Part shown: positions 26,111-34,550 of the stretch, in pieces
Position numbering within the stretch: the stretch's first letter is position 1
How the letters are laid out: the number at the start of each line of letters is the position of its first letter
Source of the DNA: Saprospiraceae bacterium
GTDB lineage: Bacteria; Bacteroidota; Bacteroidia; Chitinophagales; Saprospiraceae
Direction of reading: 5' to 3'
Assembly: GCA_029263015.1 (NCBI GenBank)
Contig: JAJCYI010000219.1
Location: 1-64,000, forward strand
Length of the DNA stretch: 64,000 bases
Notes under the pieces: generated by a model
Told to the model about the DNA's origin: nothing
Seen by the model: the letters and a program-made list of their open reading frames with translations, nothing else
The model's database searches: none
Program-made: the position numbers and the translations under genes

Positions 26111-28909
26111 ATGAAAAATCGGTTTCATAAAAAATACAATATAACTTTCATCTTGATTCTTTTTATTTTTATTAATACTAATGGAATTGCACTTTGCCAA
26201 CCTACTGAGAACAGTTATTTTGTCACCGCAGATTCACTTTACCGATTGAAAGATTTCAATGAAGCTATTTTACACTACAAAAAAGCACAAAATTACTTTC
26301 TGGAAAATAAAAATTTTATCGATGTCAATAAATGTATTTACCAAATAGTTTATTCTCTAAATAGGCAACGTAAAACTCAAGAAGCATTAAATTATTTAAA
26401 TAAATATTTACCATTTATTATCGAAAGTGATTTAGCTGAAACACATGATCTGGCTAAATCGCTAATATTAAAAGCAGTCACTTACAAAAGGCTTGAAGAT
26501 TACAACAATGCTTTAAAGGTTTATGAACAAGCTATTTCTATATATAACAACAACAATACTATCCATCAAGATGTCGCATACGCATATAAGAATGCTGCCC
26601 AAATATATACCAGACGACTTGATTATGAAAAAGCCATTTTATATTTAAAAATAGCTCTTGAAAAGGACACAACTTTTAGATATGCCCCATCCATTTATAG
26701 CCATTTGGCTTCTTCTTATGTATTTATGGAAAATTATGATAAGGTCATAGAGGTGGTAAATAAAGGCCTGCAGTTAAATCAAGACTACCTCGAAGCAAAA
26801 TCGAATTTGTTAAGCTGGGGGGCTGATGCATGGGTTGCTAAAAACAATTACCCTAAAGCAGAGAAGCAGTTTAAAAGTGCGATTGATATTTTAATAAAAT
26901 TATCCAACGAAGAAATAGGTTTACAAAAATTATATGTCTCGCTCGCTGAACTAAAAACAAAAACGAATCAAAAAGAAGCTACTGAGAACTATATCAGAAA
27001 AGCACTAGTTACTGCTGAAAAAGCATTTCCGTATAAAAACAGGGAAGCTGCAAGGATGCATACAAATATTGGAGATATTTATTTTGGATCAAAAAACCTT
27101 CCACAAGCCCTCGCCCACTACCAACAAGCCCTTATTCAGGTCTTCCCCAATTTTAACAGTACCGATCTTTCCGACAATCCATCCATTGATGATATATATA
27201 CCGAGTCATGGATCATGACGGCAAGTGCCAGAAAAGGAGAAGCATTACTAAAAAGGTATGAGCAAGGCCATAATATTGCCGATTTAGAAAATGCTGCCGA
27301 ATGTTTTGACTTGTCACTGGCAGGGATAAAAGTATTAATAAACAGTTACGGAACTGATATTGGAAAACTTTACCTTGGAGGTTACAGTCACAACTATTTT
27401 GAGCAGGCCATCGAAGCCAACTACCTCCTCCACCAAACCACCAACGACCTCCAATACCTCGAAAAAATATTCTCCATCATGGAGCGGTCAAAAGCTTCGG
27501 TGCTGACGGAAGGCATCCAAAAAAACAGGGGGCTGATACTGGCAGACATTCCGGATTCTTTGCTGGAAGCCGAACAGAACCTCCGCCTCGACCTGGCCGA
27601 CCTGAACAAAAAAATCAAAACGGAGGAACTTTACGAGGCCGAAGCAGATCAAGAACGTTTGTCAGCATTGCGGCGGCAAACCCTCACCCAGCAGCGGGAA
27701 CATGAAGGTTTATTGACAAGCCTCGAAGAAAAATACCCGCAGTTCAAATCATATACAGAAAAACCATTAGCGCCAAGCTTAACGGAGGCTCAAGCATTTT
27801 TATCTTTAAGAGATGAAACGCTTTTGGAATATTTCATTGGGGAAAAGAATATTTACTTGCTGCGTGTCGGCTCCAACAGCGCCAACCTCTATCAATTACC
27901 ACATGATGCTCTTTGGGACAACCTGATAAGGGGTTTTCAGGAATACTTCCAAAACAGCACCGCCATAATCAATGATCCTCGGGGGTACTTCGGCGCAGCT
28001 GCAGCCCTTTACCAGCAGCTATTCCCATTCGATTCTTTGCCAGACAATATCATCATTGTTCCTGACGGCGACTTGAATTTCGTCCCTTTCGATGCACTTG
28101 TGAGCGAGCAACCGGAGAAACCCATTTTCACCCAAGCCGATTTTTTGCTGAACAAGCACCGAATTAGGTATGCCTATTCGGCGGGCTTGTTAATGGCTTC
28201 CCCTCCGGAAATGGAATCGGCAAATATATTCTTGCGGATCGCCCCGCTGTTTGCCAATGGGGAAAGAAACCTATCGCCCCTGGCCAATGACAATGAAAAT
28301 ATAGAGGCCATTCCACAATTACAATCGTTGCAAGGAAAGGCTGCTACCCTCGCCGCTTTTCAAAAACTAGCAGCAAATTGTAAACTCATCCAACTCTCCA
28401 CCCATGCTGGTGTGGACAACTCGGATTTTGCACCGCGCATAGAATTTATTGACAAACCACTGTACCTGCCAGAGCTGTATGCCATGCACATCCCCGCGGA
28501 ACTTGTGGTACTGAGTGCATGTGAAACAGGATTGGGCAAGTTTGAAAAAGGAGAAGGCGTGATGAGCTTGGCAAGGGGGTTTGCATACTCCGGCACCAGT
28601 GACTTAGTGGCCAGTTTATGGAAAGTCAACGAAGGTTCTACCTCTGCCATTTTCCATCATTTTTATTCTTTTCTTTATAGTGGAAAATTGAAATCAGAAG
28701 CGCTGAGGGAAGCCAAGTTGCAATACCTGAAAGAAGCGAAAAGCGATGCCAAAACATCGCCTTATTATTGGGCAAGTTTTATTTCCATCGGAATTGACAG
28801 CCCCATGGAGTTGAGCCAAGGGAGCAATCAACTCTGGGTAGTGGTTGGGGTCGTTTTGCTTTTGCTAATAATTGGGGGTGGCTATACCAAATTAAGAATT
28901 GAGAATTGA
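26111..28909 (+). CDS. TPR-CHAT caspase-like protease with C-terminal membrane helix
   Basis: A 932-residue protein. Signal sequence or anchor at 10-29, tetratricopeptide repeats over about 35-400, a coiled-coil linker (about 490-545, NLRLDLADLNKKIKTEEL), a CHAT caspase-fold peptidase (about 560-895), and a terminal membrane helix (907-925). The catalytic dyad is visible: His765 in LSTHAG and Cys804 in LSACETGLG. CHAT proteases cut partner proteins and act in defence and programmed death (for example gRAMP-Csx29) or in signalling. Base composition changes inside the gene: the TPR half is AT-rich, the CHAT half GC-richer. It likely acts on something at or across the membrane, perhaps with its adhesin-like operon partner; this is inference. 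Confidence 0.88.
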   Translation: MKNRFHKKYNITFILILFIFINTNGIALCQPTENSYFVTADSLYRLKDFNEAILHYKKAQNYFLENKNFIDVNKCIYQIVYSLNRQRKTQEALNYLNKYLPFIIESDLAETHDLAKSLILKAVTYKRLEDYNNALKVYEQAISIYNNNNTIHQDVAYAYKNAAQIYTRRLDYEKAILYLKIALEKDTTFRYAPSIYSHLASSYVFMENYDKVIEVVNKGLQLNQDYLEAKSNLLSWGADAWVAKNNYPKAEKQFKSAIDILIKLSNEEIGLQKLYVSLAELKTKTNQKEATENYIRKALVTAEKAFPYKNREAARMHTNIGDIYFGSKNLPQALAHYQQALIQVFPNFNSTDLSDNPSIDDIYTESWIMTASARKGEALLKRYEQGHNIADLENAAECFDLSLAGIKVLINSYGTDIGKLYLGGYSHNYFEQAIEANYLLHQTTNDLQYLEKIFSIMERSKASVLTEGIQKNRGLILADIPDSLLEAEQNLRLDLADLNKKIKTEELYEAEADQERLSALRRQTLTQQREHEGLLTSLEEKYPQFKSYTEKPLAPSLTEAQAFLSLRDETLLEYFIGEKNIYLLRVGSNSANLYQLPHDALWDNLIRGFQEYFQNSTAIINDPRGYFGAAAALYQQLFPFDSLPDNIIIVPDGDLNFVPFDALVSEQPEKPIFTQADFLLNKHRIRYAYSAGLLMASPPEMESANIFLRIAPLFANGERNLSPLANDNENIEAIPQLQSLQGKAATLAAFQKLAANCKLIQLSTHAGVDNSDFAPRIEFIDKPLYLPELYAMHIPAELVVLSACETGLGKFEKGEGVMSLARGFAYSGTSDLVASLWKVNEGSTSAIFHHFYSFLYSGKLKSEALREAKLQYLKEAKSDAKTSPYYWASFISIGIDSPMELSQGSNQLWVVVGVVLLLLIIGGGYTKLRIEN

Positions 28910-28950
28910 GAATTTTGCCAATTGGGAATCTCAATTCTCAATTCTCAATT
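28888..28950. terminator. Hairpin terminator of the CHAT operon
   Basis: ATTAAGAATTGAGAATTGAGAA and TCTCAATTCTCAATTCTCAATT form a long imperfect stem spanning the stop codon of the CHAT gene. Confidence 0.55.
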
Positions 28951-29192
28951 CGGCGTAGCCGCAGTTATTTCAGCCTTTCCAACAATTCATAAATTTCGGT
29001 ACTTAAAATTTCGGTAGCAGTCTATTTTATCCGATGACTTATCAGCCAGACCTGATAGGTTTTCGAAACCTGTCAGGTCTTATTTCCGGCAAACACCAAC
29101 AACAAATCAGGTCACGTTACCAAAATGTTCTGTCACTGAAAATTATCCTTGACACCCCTAATTCTCAATTCGGCGTAGCCGCAGTTATTTCA
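28940..29192. repeat. 33-bp exact direct repeat around a dispersed element
   Basis: The same 33 bases occur at 28940-28972 and 29160-29192 (begin AATTCTCAATTCGGCGTAGC). The second copy includes the stop of the TPR gene that ends at 29185. Beyond the first copy, the minus strand encodes YELLERLK-stop, matching the true gene end ELLARLK-stop, so the 3' end of the gene or a paralog has been duplicated with a dispersed repeat between the two. Confidence 0.8.
28996..29155. repeat. Dispersed repeat with ACCTGA-AGGTTTTCGAAACCTGTCAGGT palindrome, copy 1
   Basis: Contains GACCTGATAGGTTTTCGAAA and its complement, preceded by GGTACTTAAAATTTCGGTAGCAG and followed by CTTATTTCCGGCAAAC and CACGTTAC. The same order of motifs is found inverted at 55014-55150. 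The shorter ACCTGACATGT versions at 44227-44261 and 50252-50285 belong to the same palindrome class. Confidence 0.75.
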
Positions 29193-29973
29193 ACCTCGCC
29201 AATAATTCCTCCGCATCTTTAAAAGAAACCGATTCAGCAGGAATGGTCAACAGGGCTTTTTTACAGTTTTCAACATCTCCGTTTTTCAAAAAAGCCAGTG
29301 CGATGTACCAGTTCGATTTGCTTTCCATTATTGGGCTGGCCTGCCGCACGGCCCTGAATATTTCCATCGCCTCCTTGTGTTCTCCCATTTCCAAAAGAGA
29401 AATTCCTTTGGCCAGCATTTTTTCCAGATCAGTTGGGTTTAACTGTAAATAGGTGTCCAATAATGGCAGGGCTTGCGCATATTTTCCCGCTTTGAGCAAA
29501 CTTTCCAAATTGGACAACAATTTATCTTCAGTTCCTTTTACGGTAAAATCAAAATCATGCACAGCATACATGGCATACAATTGCTGTGGCGTCGGTTTTT
29601 TATCCGAAAAGCTCAACCGAGCTACCAGCCCCACCAATATTATTGCAGCCGCCCACCACCACCTGCGGCTCACTAATTTTACGACTTTGCCCCTGTTTTC
29701 ATTTTCATCTCTGGGCAAGCCATTCTCATTTGATGCATTTCTTTTCGCCGTTTCCTCTAAATGGATCGCCTCCAATTGTCCCCTCAATTGTTGGTTGCCA
29801 AAAGATTCGATGCCTTCCATGAGATCTTTCTCCATTTGAAACGCGCTGGCAAAAGCAGGATCTTCTCTCAACTGTTGCTGAAAGGTTGCCAATTCTTTGT
29901 CGCTCAGGTCGTTTTCAAAATAACGTGCGATCAATTTATGTGAATTGTCAGAATCCATATCAAAAGGGTCCAT
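29185..29973 (-). CDS. Anti-sigma-like membrane protein with TPR domain
   Basis: A 262-residue single-pass membrane protein. The N-terminal 75 residues (HKLIARYFENDLSDKELATF and QQLREDPAFASAFQMEKDLM) match the cytoplasmic part of Bacteroidota anti-sigma factors that lack a zinc motif. One membrane helix lies at about 103-121 (WWWAAAIILVGLVARLSF), followed by a periplasmic domain with two or three TPR units (LLDTYLQLNPTDLEKMLAKG, ALAFLKNGDVENCKKALL). It is 345 bases downstream of an ECF sigma factor on the same strand, and convergent with the CHAT operon. Proposed role: holds the sigma factor and senses an envelope signal through the TPR part. Confidence 0.8.
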   Translation of the reverse strand: MDPFDMDSDNSHKLIARYFENDLSDKELATFQQQLREDPAFASAFQMEKDLMEGIESFGNQQLRGQLEAIHLEETAKRNASNENGLPRDENENRGKVVKLVSRRWWWAAAIILVGLVARLSFSDKKPTPQQLYAMYAVHDFDFTVKGTEDKLLSNLESLLKAGKYAQALPLLDTYLQLNPTDLEKMLAKGISLLEMGEHKEAMEIFRAVRQASPIMESKSNWYIALAFLKNGDVENCKKALLTIPAESVSFKDAEELLARLK

Positions 29974-30318
29974 TTTTTAATTATCAATTTGGATTTCTTA
30001 AAACCATTTGTACAATACTAAAATAACGTGAGTTCTGGATAATAATCCTTGACAATCAAGAGCTTATGGCGGTTTCTGTCCTTTGATTGTCCCGTTAGGT
30101 ACGTAACATTTTCCACGTTGCGTACCTACGGCACGGTGAAAACCCCTGCAAATACTTGGCTACCCATGTTCCGTCCCTAACGGGACAATAAGATTGCTAT
30201 CCAGAACTCACGTTAAAATAGAACAATTTATCACCCAAATGAAACTGCAAAATAAATAAGAGCCATCAGTCTATCAGAAATTCCGATAGTCAAGATTTTC
30301 AAATTTTCATTCATCATT
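29974..30318. other. Sigma/anti-sigma spacer containing a miniature element
   Basis: The 345 bases between the sigma factor and the anti-sigma-like gene are mostly a 192-bp inverted-repeat element (30024-30215). Nothing else was recognised. The element separates two genes that would normally be tightly linked. Confidence 0.55.
30024..30215. mobile_element. Putative miniature inverted-repeat element
   Basis: Perfect 18-bp terminal inverted repeats, TAACGTGAGTTCTGGATA (30024-30041) and its complement (30198-30215), enclose 156 bases that hold a second inverted pair, GTCCCGTTAGG and CCTAACGGGAC-like. The ends are flanked by A-rich sequence (AAA on both sides), too short to prove a target duplication. 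No coding capacity. Confidence 0.6.
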
Positions 30319-30891
30319 TTACATTTCACGAAATCCACCCACCAAGCCCCTCAGCTTTTTCATACAGAGGTTTTTTTTGTTTTTGGCAGCCTGTTCGCTG
30401 CCAAGATTGAACACCTCCTTTATTTTCACCATTTTCATTTGACGAAAATAAAACAATTCGATCAGCCGTCGGCAATCATCGTTCAGCTTTTCCAACAGTT
30501 TGACAACGAATTGCTTACGTTCGTTTAGTACAAGTGTGTCAAACAGGTTTTCCGAAAGGGGAATGTGCTCATGGTGGTCTTGCAGTGGGTATTCCTTTTT
30601 TGTTTTCCGCAATTTCATCAACCAAATATTTCGGCAAATGGAGTAGAGGAAGGTCTTAAGGGAGGACGATAAGTTGAAGTCTTTTTTTTTGACGTTGTTG
30701 AAGAGGACGATCAACCCATCTTGAAAAACGTCCTTGGCATCCTCTGGGTCACCGCTGTTTCGTGTTACAATGTTTTCTACCAGCCCATAATACTGGCGGT
30801 ATAAGTAGCGGAATGCTTTATCCTGCGAAGCTGGCTCCCTTGATTGGAGCAGTCGCAAGATGTCATTATCCGAAGGGTGGATCATTGGCAT
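30319..30891 (-). CDS. ECF-type RNA polymerase sigma factor
   Basis: A 190-residue sigma-70 family factor of the extracytoplasmic-function class. Region 2 holds YLYRQYYGLVENIVTR, then DPEDAKDVFQDGLIVLFNN (the conserved EDVxQDxF-type helix) and LKTFLYSICRNIWLMKLRK. Region 4 carries LNDDCRRLIELFYFRQMKMV and a helix-turn-helix segment ending CMKKLRGLVGG. It is followed by the anti-sigma-like TPR protein. Regulated genes are probably those nearby, in particular the CHAT/adhesin operon, as is common for such clusters, though no matching promoter motif was identified. Confidence 0.9.
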   Translation of the reverse strand: MPMIHPSDNDILRLLQSREPASQDKAFRYLYRQYYGLVENIVTRNSGDPEDAKDVFQDGLIVLFNNVKKKDFNLSSSLKTFLYSICRNIWLMKLRKTKKEYPLQDHHEHIPLSENLFDTLVLNERKQFVVKLLEKLNDDCRRLIELFYFRQMKMVKIKEVFNLGSEQAAKNKKNLCMKKLRGLVGGFREM

Positions 30892-30953
30892 CTATTCTTT
30901 ATAGCTTAGTCAGGGGAAAGGTAATAATGTTTTTGATGGATTCAATAATATTT

Positions 30954-31137
30954 CAACGCAGAGGCGCGGAGGTACAGAGTTTGTGGGTGCATTTCAAAAT
31001 GTCGGTAAGAAGGTAGGCCGGATTTCCCAATCCGGCTGTAAACAGGGCGGATTGGGAAATCCGCGCTACGTTTCCACCGACATTTTGAAATATACCCGAG
31101 TTTGTTTAGTTCTCTGCACCTCCGCGCCTCTGCGTTC
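30954..31137. repeat. Compound palindromic repeat (three nested hairpins)
   Basis: Outer arms are CAACGCAGAGGCGCGGAGGT and its near-complement (31111-31137); inside are GCATTTCAAAATGTCGGT and ACCGACATTTTGAAAT; in the centre GGCCGGATTTCCCAATCCGG and GCGGATTGGGAAATCCGC. The outer motif recurs at 59031-59097, the middle one at 63619-63640 and the inner one at 2898-2955. It fills the gap between the DUF5916 and sigma genes. Confidence 0.8.
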
Positions 31138-31157
31138 AATAAACCCACTCAGGTATA

Positions 31158-33833
31158 TCATAACAAAAACCGGTAAGTAAATTTCACCAAAAATATATTG
31201 TGCGCTTTTTCGTCAAACATATTGCTGAAAAGGCTCTTACCAATAGGAGAGTCCAGGTCATCAAACGCATCCGGTGTATTTCCTTGCGACCACACCAAAA
31301 ACACCTCTGATCCAGGAATGTATTCCCAACGCAAAACAAGATTTGAGCGAAATTGTACAAAATTGAAATCAGGTTTTCCGAAAGAGTAATCGGTCTGGCC
31401 GTCTTCATTTTCATCTACCAAGTAAAGGTCTTCCGTTTCATCAAAACTGATTTGGTTATCTGTAAACCGTTGGAAACGTTGATTGAAATCCTTGTTAAGC
31501 GCATCAGCTACGTATGCAAAATTTTTGTACTTCGGTCGGAATATGAACGGTTGTCCATAATATTGGATGGTTAGATCGGGTGTGATGTTGTAGTTCAGGC
31601 GAGCCGTCAATCGGAAATTTTCCTGGTTGACCTGGCTCACAATGGAACGGGTACCTCCTTGGTAATCTACATTTTCGACCCATTGATCCTGCTTTCGGTA
31701 GGATTTGCCATAAGCTGCTCTCACGGAGAAACTCAGCGCATCCAATGGCTGTACCCTTATTCTAAGTGAATGCTCTCGAAATTTTGCCCTCTTGTGAGGG
31801 ACTATGGATATCCCTTGAAAATAATTGATTCTTACTTTTTTACTGGAGTTAGATTCCACCCAAAACCAATTAAACATTCCTGGAAGTTTTCTCATGGCAG
31901 TCTCCCCCCGCAAGGCATTGTTAGATATTTCCAGCGGATTTAGGTTAAACCCCGTCCCCATGCTCCAAAGGTTTTTGAAGCTGGCCTGGGCATTCACATT
32001 CCAGTTTAAGTTAGTAAGCGATCCACCAAAATCCCAGCGTGCCCAATGGTTGTAGTTAAGTCTCAGGCTGTTGAAAATGGAAAATGGTTTTTGGAAATGA
32101 TATCCAGCCCAAGTAAAATGGTTGATTTCATCGGCAGTTTGCATGAAGCCAATATCGTTCAGTTCCAGCTCTGGCGAACGCCAGGTGCCACCCGTTTGAA
32201 ATTTAAATACTTGCCCTTTGGCTCCTTCTTTTCCTCCATATTTTGCAATGGAAACAGTTCCTCCATGACCACTTAAGGAAGTACGGTTTGGATCAACTTC
32301 CACATAGTCGGCATCGGTACGCTGGAAGAGATGTTCAAATGCCGTTTGGGTCTCGTAAATAGCTTCTGGCGTTCCTTCTACCCTACTAAAAATCCCTTTT
32401 GCCCGAAAGGTCCAGGTGCGGTTTTTCCAATAATGTTGAAAATCCAAGCCGCCTGAATAGGCATTTTTATGCATGATATCCTCCAAACCTTCTCCCCTAT
32501 TGACTGCAGTGAAAATACCACCTATCACCGTCTCTCCTTCTTTGATGTCTTTTTGCAAACGTCCCACAAAATAATTAGCTCGTGGCTCGACCACTTCTTC
32601 ACGGCGATTACCTTCAAAATCAATGACCGCTCTTTCCTGTTGGGCTATACTTTCCAAGATTCCAATTGACCAACCTTTTTTCGTTTTTCCACTAAATTTT
32701 GCAGCTCCTAAAATGGACGTGTTGGTAGGTACATCAGCATATTCATTATCCAATAAGTCAGGAAAGCGGTGGGGCGACCCACCGATTCGCCGGGAGTAGA
32801 ACAGCAAATCCTGATCATAATCACCACCTGCATCTGAGCCTGTCACCTGATAATTGAATATGTTTCGACTTTCGATAAAAAACGGTCGCCTTTCTTCAAA
32901 AAAATTCTGAAATCCATCAAGCCTTACCGCTGATGGATCGGCCTCGACCTGTCCAAAATCAGGATTGACCGTCATATCCAAAATCAGGTCACTGGTCACA
33001 GCCACTTTAGCGTCCAGCCCACCAGAAATACTGCTGTCATTTCCATCAATAAATGGATTTCCCTCTTCCTTTTGAAAGGTCTCAGTTTGTGCCAATACAT
33101 AAGGCTGAATCTCGACCTGACGTTGTGGTGGTATGTTTTTCAATCCGTGTAATTCACCAAATCGACTCACCCAACCGACACCATTGCGGGGGATGTATTG
33201 CCAGGTAGAACGCTCCTCTTTTCTAAATAAGCGACGCATAACTTGCAGTCCCCACACGTGGTTTTCGTTATCTCCGTCATATCGCAGTTGGCTTAAAGGG
33301 ATTTTCATTTCACCAGTCCAACCCTGATCATCCACATGTGTTTTTGCATACCAGATTGGATTGAAACTCTCATCCCATTCATTGCCGTTTCCCGAAATAA
33401 ATTCATCATTGCGGACACCAGAAACAGAAAGGGTAAAAGAAAAAGCAGTCCGCTGATCATGATAACTGTCGATGTTCACTTCCACCCAATCTCCTGGAAA
33501 TTCATCACGGCGGCCCATCCGTTTTTCAATTTTTTCAGGCTCAGTATCATAACATCTGAAACCGAAATACAGGTATTTTTCATCGTACAAAATTTTGAAC
33601 CGAGTATTTTGGGAAGCAGGTGCCCCGTCGTTGGGTTGCCATTGAGTGAATTCCGAATCCCAAGGCACTGTATTCCAAGCCGATTCATTAGGAATACCGT
33701 CGAGTTCGATTCCTTTGCCATTTAAGTTTTGGGTGAAATATTGACGCTTATCAATTGGCGGATCGTTAGGATTGGCGGACAGTGATTGGTAGCATAAGAA
33801 TGCTATAAGCAGGCAGGTAAATTTTTTCATCAT
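31158..33833 (-). CDS. DUF5916 outer-membrane protein with CBM9-like N-terminal domain
   Basis: An 891-residue exported protein. Signal peptide ends at about residue 20 (QSLSA). Residues of about 35-230 form a carbohydrate-binding family 9-like domain (IELDGIPNESAWNTVPW, FKILYDEKYLYFGFRCYD). The remainder has the DUF5916 pattern (VTSDLILDMTVNPDFGQVEA, FFEERRPFFIES) and alternating strands to a terminal TYRFLL, as in a 20-plus-stranded outer-membrane barrel. Close relatives are widespread in Bacteroidota with no assigned substrate. It is monocistronic. ATG at 33833 gives a proper signal peptide; a second ATG follows directly. Confidence 0.88.
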   Translation of the reverse strand: MMKKFTCLLIAFLCYQSLSANPNDPPIDKRQYFTQNLNGKGIELDGIPNESAWNTVPWDSEFTQWQPNDGAPASQNTRFKILYDEKYLYFGFRCYDTEPEKIEKRMGRRDEFPGDWVEVNIDSYHDQRTAFSFTLSVSGVRNDEFISGNGNEWDESFNPIWYAKTHVDDQGWTGEMKIPLSQLRYDGDNENHVWGLQVMRRLFRKEERSTWQYIPRNGVGWVSRFGELHGLKNIPPQRQVEIQPYVLAQTETFQKEEGNPFIDGNDSSISGGLDAKVAVTSDLILDMTVNPDFGQVEADPSAVRLDGFQNFFEERRPFFIESRNIFNYQVTGSDAGGDYDQDLLFYSRRIGGSPHRFPDLLDNEYADVPTNTSILGAAKFSGKTKKGWSIGILESIAQQERAVIDFEGNRREEVVEPRANYFVGRLQKDIKEGETVIGGIFTAVNRGEGLEDIMHKNAYSGGLDFQHYWKNRTWTFRAKGIFSRVEGTPEAIYETQTAFEHLFQRTDADYVEVDPNRTSLSGHGGTVSIAKYGGKEGAKGQVFKFQTGGTWRSPELELNDIGFMQTADEINHFTWAGYHFQKPFSIFNSLRLNYNHWARWDFGGSLTNLNWNVNAQASFKNLWSMGTGFNLNPLEISNNALRGETAMRKLPGMFNWFWVESNSSKKVRINYFQGISIVPHKRAKFREHSLRIRVQPLDALSFSVRAAYGKSYRKQDQWVENVDYQGGTRSIVSQVNQENFRLTARLNYNITPDLTIQYYGQPFIFRPKYKNFAYVADALNKDFNQRFQRFTDNQISFDETEDLYLVDENEDGQTDYSFGKPDFNFVQFRSNLVLRWEYIPGSEVFLVWSQGNTPDAFDDLDSPIGKSLFSNMFDEKAHNIFLVKFTYRFLL

Positions 33834-33905
33834 TTTTTAAGTCGAGTTACGCAATCTATTTTTCAAAAGGACATATTAGAACAATGCTAGTTGCAGTTCC
33901 AAAAT

Positions 33906-34550
33906 TCAGGTCAAAAGAAAGGTATTTTCAAACCACTTTAGAAAAGGTTCGACTGATGGTGAGTTTACATCGAAATAGCCAGATTTAACAGCTGTCCCAA
34001 AAGGAAGCCCAGGGGATTTTTGCCACGCAAGCCAAGTATGGATCAGTGCTTTTTGTTTCTCTTTTTCTTTAAATTCACAAAAATCTTTTTGGCTCAATTC
34101 ATCCACAGTTTTTAGCACATGTTGCCAGAGTTCATTTTCAACAGGTATCATCTTCGCGAGAAAGTGTTCCAAGTAACCTTTACTTTCATTGTCAGGCATG
34201 AACCAAATACCAATAATTGGCATATTTTCTTCAACGACAACAATACCACCTTTTTGGATTTGGAGTTTGTCAAACCTCTCTTTTGGAAGATTGTTCTTCA
34301 AAAAAGCTTTCAGTTTGTTCAACCGTTTATAAATGCCAATACTGTTCGCATCAATGACAATTCCAACATTTTGAATAGAGGGATTATTCAATGCTTGCCC
34401 AAAAAGATTAATTGCCCGATCAACATCACCCGCACTCCTAATATAATTTTCATGGTTGAATTTAAGTTTGATCCCTCTTTTATCAATCAAGCTTTGTATG
34501 GCATGCAAGTCGTTTATGCCTTCCACAATTAACAGTTGCCGTAACTCCAT
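33906..34550 (-). CDS. DUF3226-like TOPRIM protein, partner of the adjacent ATPase
   Basis: A 214-residue protein with a TOPRIM-type core: Glu10 in LLIVEGINDL and Asp67 in GIVIDANS, where the usual second Asp is Asn69. The layout and the motifs IIGIWFMPDNESKGYLEHFL and HTWLAWQKSPGLPFGTAV match DUF3226. The ATG directly follows the stop codon of the upstream ATPase (TAA-ATG), so the two are translationally coupled. Such ATPase-plus-TOPRIM pairs (OLD, PARIS, AbiL) are anti-phage systems in which the TOPRIM part is a nuclease released or activated by the ATPase; activity here is inferred. Confidence 0.78.
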   Translation of the reverse strand: MELRQLLIVEGINDLHAIQSLIDKRGIKLKFNHENYIRSAGDVDRAINLFGQALNNPSIQNVGIVIDANSIGIYKRLNKLKAFLKNNLPKERFDKLQIQKGGIVVVEENMPIIGIWFMPDNESKGYLEHFLAKMIPVENELWQHVLKTVDELSQKDFCEFKEKEKQKALIHTWLAWQKSPGLPFGTAVKSGYFDVNSPSVEPFLKWFENTFLLT

